Assembly: GCA_014859685.1 (NCBI GenBank)
Contig: JACUTU010000002.1
Coordinates: 62,001-126,000, forward strand
Direction: 5' to 3'
Length of the DNA stretch: 64,000 nt
Source of the DNA: Sulfurospirillum sp.
GTDB taxonomy: Bacteria; Campylobacterota; Campylobacteria; Campylobacterales; Sulfurospirillaceae
Shown here: positions 61,669-64,000 of the stretch, one piece after another
How positions within the stretch are numbered: the stretch's first letter is position 1
Layout of the letters: each line of letters opens with the position of its first letter
Notes under the pieces: generated by a model
The model's database searches: none
What the model saw: the letters and a program-made list of their open reading frames with translations, nothing else
What the model was told of the DNA's origin: nothing
Position numbers and translations under genes: made by a program

Positions 61669-62847
61669 CTACCAAGTTTTTGTAAATTTTTTTCTAAGAT
61701 AAATCGCGATTGCATTAAGTGAGAGTAAGATGGTTAAAAGCACTAATATTCCAGCCGCTGTCTTTTCTGTATACATTCTCTCAGGCATACCTGACCAAGT
61801 ATAAATTTGTGCCGGCATAACAGTTGCAGCATCAAAGATGCTCGTTGTTGCATCTGGGACAAAGGCAATCATACCTACGATGATGAGTGGTGCAGTTTCT
61901 CCTATGGCTTGAGCAAGAGCAATGATAGAGCCTGTGAGCATTCCTGGAAATGCGATAGGTAAAACATGATCACGCACTATCTGCCATCTTGTAAGTCCTA
62001 GTCCAAAACCAGCTTGGCGAATTGTGTCAGGGACAGCTTTGAGGGCTGCTTTTGAACTTACGATGATGACTGGTAAGCTCATAAGTGCCAAAGTCATACC
62101 TCCAACTATCGGGGAGCTTCTTGGCGCTCCAAAGAAGTTGATAAAAATTGCAAGTCCTAATAAGCCAAATAAGATAGAAGGAATGGCTGCGAGATTGTTG
62201 ATGTTTATCTCAACCATTTGTGTCCATTTGTTGTCTTTTGCAAATTCTTCAAGATAGATAGCAGTCATAATGCCAAGTGGTACAGCGATAGCCATAGTTA
62301 CTAACATTGTGAGTAATGAACCCAAGATAGCTGAATAAAAACCAGCATTTTCAGGGATTTTAGAATCTCCCGTAAAGAAGAAAATGGTACTAAATTGAGA
62401 CTGGATTTTTCCCTCATCTTTAAGTTTATTGACTTTTTCTTTGAGTGCATCTGTGAGTTTATTTGTATGATTTTTAAGATATTGATCAACTTCTGCAGCA
62501 GTTGGAGCCCAGATAGTAGCAGTTGTTTCTAAAAGCGTTGGATCATCTTTCATCATCATGGGCAGACTTCTTATCCATGCACGGCTGATGATTTTCATCT
62601 CATCTTTTGTAAATGCACTGTATGGATTGTTTTGTACATCTTGTGTCAAATTTATATCGACTTTGACATAAGCCTGATTAAAAGCTGGGTAACCTTGTCG
62701 CACCATCTCATATAAAAAGAAAACCAAAAAAGCTAGCGAAAGAAAAAGGGCCGATTTTGCAAAAAGTTCAAATCTTCTAGCTTTTACCTTTCTTTTTTGG
62801 AGCTGTGGGATATAAAAGTAGTTATCATTTTTCATTGTGTGCCTCAT
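61669..62847 (-). CDS. pstA: Phosphate ABC transporter permease A
   Basis: 392 residues with an N-terminal membrane helix ([16 protein letters not shown]), a periplasmic insertion (about 60-165) and the six-helix permease core. The permease loop is [42 protein letters not shown]. Longer than E. coli PstA (about 296) because of the insertion, common in Campylobacterota. Overlaps pstC by four bases. ATG 62835 is an alternative start. Confidence 0.95.
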   Translation of the reverse strand: MRHTMKNDNYFYIPQLQKRKVKARRFELFAKSALFLSLAFLVFFLYEMVRQGYPAFNQAYVKVDINLTQDVQNNPYSAFTKDEMKIISRAWIRSLPMMMKDDPTLLETTATIWAPTAAEVDQYLKNHTNKLTDALKEKVNKLKDEGKIQSQFSTIFFFTGDSKIPENAGFYSAILGSLLTMLVTMAIAVPLGIMTAIYLEEFAKDNKWTQMVEININNLAAIPSILFGLLGLAIFINFFGAPRSSPIVGGMTLALMSLPVIIVSSKAALKAVPDTIRQAGFGLGLTRWQIVRDHVLPIAFPGMLTGSIIALAQAIGETAPLIIVGMIAFVPDATTSIFDAATVMPAQIYTWSGMPERMYTEKTAAGILVLLTILLSLNAIAIYLRKKFTKTW

Positions 62848-64000
62848 AGATTAGATACTTTATATTTTTTATGGAATGCCCTGATTGTATAAACTGAAAC
62901 GATGTTTATGATGAGTGTAACAGCAAATAAAACAAGTCCAAGTGCAAAAGCTGAGAGTGTTAAAGAGCTGTTAAACTCTTGATCTCCTACCAAAGATTCC
63001 ACTATCTTGACAGTGACCGTTGTCATATCTTCTAGCGGATTCCATGTGAGATTTGGTCGTAAGCTTGCTGCCATAACCACAATCATGGTTTCGCCCAAAG
63101 CTCTTGATACTCCAAGGAGTGTTGCTGCTATGATTCCTGGCATGGCTGATGGAAGAACAACATTTTTGATAGTTTCTGCTTTATTCATCCCAAGAGCAAG
63201 TGAGCCGTTTCGAATATTTTGAGGAACAGAACTTATAACATCATCTGAAAGTGAAGCGATGATAGGGACAATCATAATACCCATAACAACACCTGCTCCA
63301 AGTGCGCTTTCATAAGAAGCTCTAATGCCAAGGTTTTCAAAAAGATTGACTAAAAAAGGTGCTACGGTGATTGCTGCAAAGAAACCGTATACAACAGTAG
63401 GAATACCAGCCAATATCTCAAGAGCTGGTTTTACACGATTTCTTGTTTTGGTTGTAGCATATTCGCTCATATAGATTGCAGAAAACAAACCAATAGGAAC
63501 TGCGACAAGCATAGCAATAGCAGTGATGTAAAATGTGCCCGCAAAAATAGGAACTGCTCCAAACTTAGCTTGAGCCACATCTTCCCCAGTCCTTCCAGCT
63601 CCCTCTAAGAATGCTGTGTCTGGATTCCAATTTGTACCTGTGATAAATGCAATGATACTCTCACGCTTGAAAAACTCTAATGCCTCAAACAATATAGAAA
63701 CTAAAATACCAAAAGTAGTGAGAATAGAGATAAGAGAAGCTAGTATTAAAAGTCCCTTAATGACACCTTCTACTTTATCTCTTGCTCTTGTTTTTTCATT
63801 CATAGATTTAAAAACAAGAAAAAAGCTTAACGCCCCAAGAGCAAATGAAGCACTTATGAGCATCAACGGTGGAATACCATTAAATCCAAAAAGATATAAG
63901 AACATCCCAACGCTTGCGAGCGTCAATACGGGTAATGTTGTATAAAGTGCCACAAACCAACCATACTGTTCTGGTTGAGAATGTATTTTTATGCCTTTGA
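62844..64000 (-). CDS. pstC: Phosphate ABC transporter permease C (5' end outside window)
   Basis: The frame is open through the right edge: codons before GTG 63953 read HSQPEQYGWFVALYTTLP, a segment typical of long PstC proteins, so GTG is not the start and the N-terminus lies beyond 64000. About 385 residues are visible, with the permease loop SLALGMNKAETIKNVVLPSAMPGIIAATLLGVSRALGET. It forms the channel with PstA. The binding protein PstS would be expected further right. Confidence 0.95.
   Translation of the reverse strand, partial: KGIKIHSQPEQYGWFVALYTTLPVLTLASVGMFLYLFGFNGIPPLMLISASFALGALSFFLVFKSMNEKTRARDKVEGVIKGLLILASLISILTTFGILVSILFEALEFFKRESIIAFITGTNWNPDTAFLEGAGRTGEDVAQAKFGAVPIFAGTFYITAIAMLVAVPIGLFSAIYMSEYATTKTRNRVKPALEILAGIPTVVYGFFAAITVAPFLVNLFENLGIRASYESALGAGVVMGIMIVPIIASLSDDVISSVPQNIRNGSLALGMNKAETIKNVVLPSAMPGIIAATLLGVSRALGETMIVVMAASLRPNLTWNPLEDMTTVTVKIVESLVGDQEFNSSLTLSAFALGLVLFAVTLIINIVSVYTIRAFHKKYKVSNL

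Noticed and set aside
63951-63953. GTG 63953 as the start of pstC
   Set aside because: The frame stays open to the window edge and encodes a conserved PstC segment before this codon.
1-64000. CRISPR array, rRNA, tRNA or prophage
   Set aside because: No regularly spaced repeats, no ribosomal RNA or tRNA signatures and no phage structural genes were seen.

Overview
The window reads as a chromosomal segment of an AT-rich, microaerophilic or facultatively anaerobic member of the Campylobacterota (Epsilonproteobacteria). The evidence is gene content and gene order. The run purA, fliJ-like, motE-like, DUF4126, DUF507, carA, TauE/SafE, histidine kinase, response regulator, ccoNOQP, DUF4006, a tiny membrane peptide, a TPM-like protein, fixH, addB, addA, rplM, rpsI matches, from memory, the Campylobacter jejuni order around Cj1479-Cj1498. 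A cbb3 oxidase, single-chain pyruvate:ferredoxin oxidoreductase, desulforubrerythrin and LuxS fit this too. Genus cannot be fixed from the sequence alone; a free-living Sulfurimonas/Sulfurospirillum-like lineage is a guess.

Layout. 1-6.7 kb: end of purA, flagellar/motility accessory genes, carA and a two-component system. 6.8-11.5 kb: cbb3 cytochrome oxidase operon with its assembly and small-protein tail. 11.6-17.7 kb: AddAB-type recombination nuclease, then rplM-rpsI. 17.7-18.07 kb: a gene-free stretch with a dispersed repeat and a candidate small RNA whose hairpin loop is an anti-Shine-Dalgarno CCTCC. 18-26.5 kb: peptide-binding protein, two OmpA-family proteins, MscS channel, HAD phosphatase and PFOR. 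26.6-32.1 kb: small acidic protein, Tag glycosylase, and a GDP-mannose/GDP-fucose operon (manC, gmd, fcl) with a VapBC-like toxin-antitoxin pair between gmd and fcl. 32.3-35.2 kb: glutaminase, a Tat-exported superoxide reductase-like protein and a glycosyltransferase. 35.4-39 kb: molybdate operon modE-modA-TOBE-modB-modC with a good ModE operator in front. 39-46 kb: C-S lyase, MutY, a mini-IS remnant, a HaeIII-like restriction-modification island bounded by short direct repeats, then thyA-folA. 46-51.7 kb: luxS, small proteins, dUTPase, EI24 membrane protein, lytic transglycosylase, queD and queE. 51.7-58.9 kb: a six-gene complex-I/hydrogenase-4-like operon whose catalytic subunit has lost most nickel ligands, so it looks like an energy-converting hydrogenase-related (Ehr) complex rather than a hydrogenase. 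59-64 kb: queC, desulforubrerythrin and pstCAB, with pstC running off the right edge.

Across the window the palindrome TACATGTA (often extended to CTTACATGTAAG) occurs about 34 times in genes and spacers, where about two are expected for AT-rich DNA. It is absent from the restriction-modification island. This behaves like a highly iterated palindrome and is the most unusual genome-scale signal here. No rRNA, tRNA, CRISPR array or prophage was seen.
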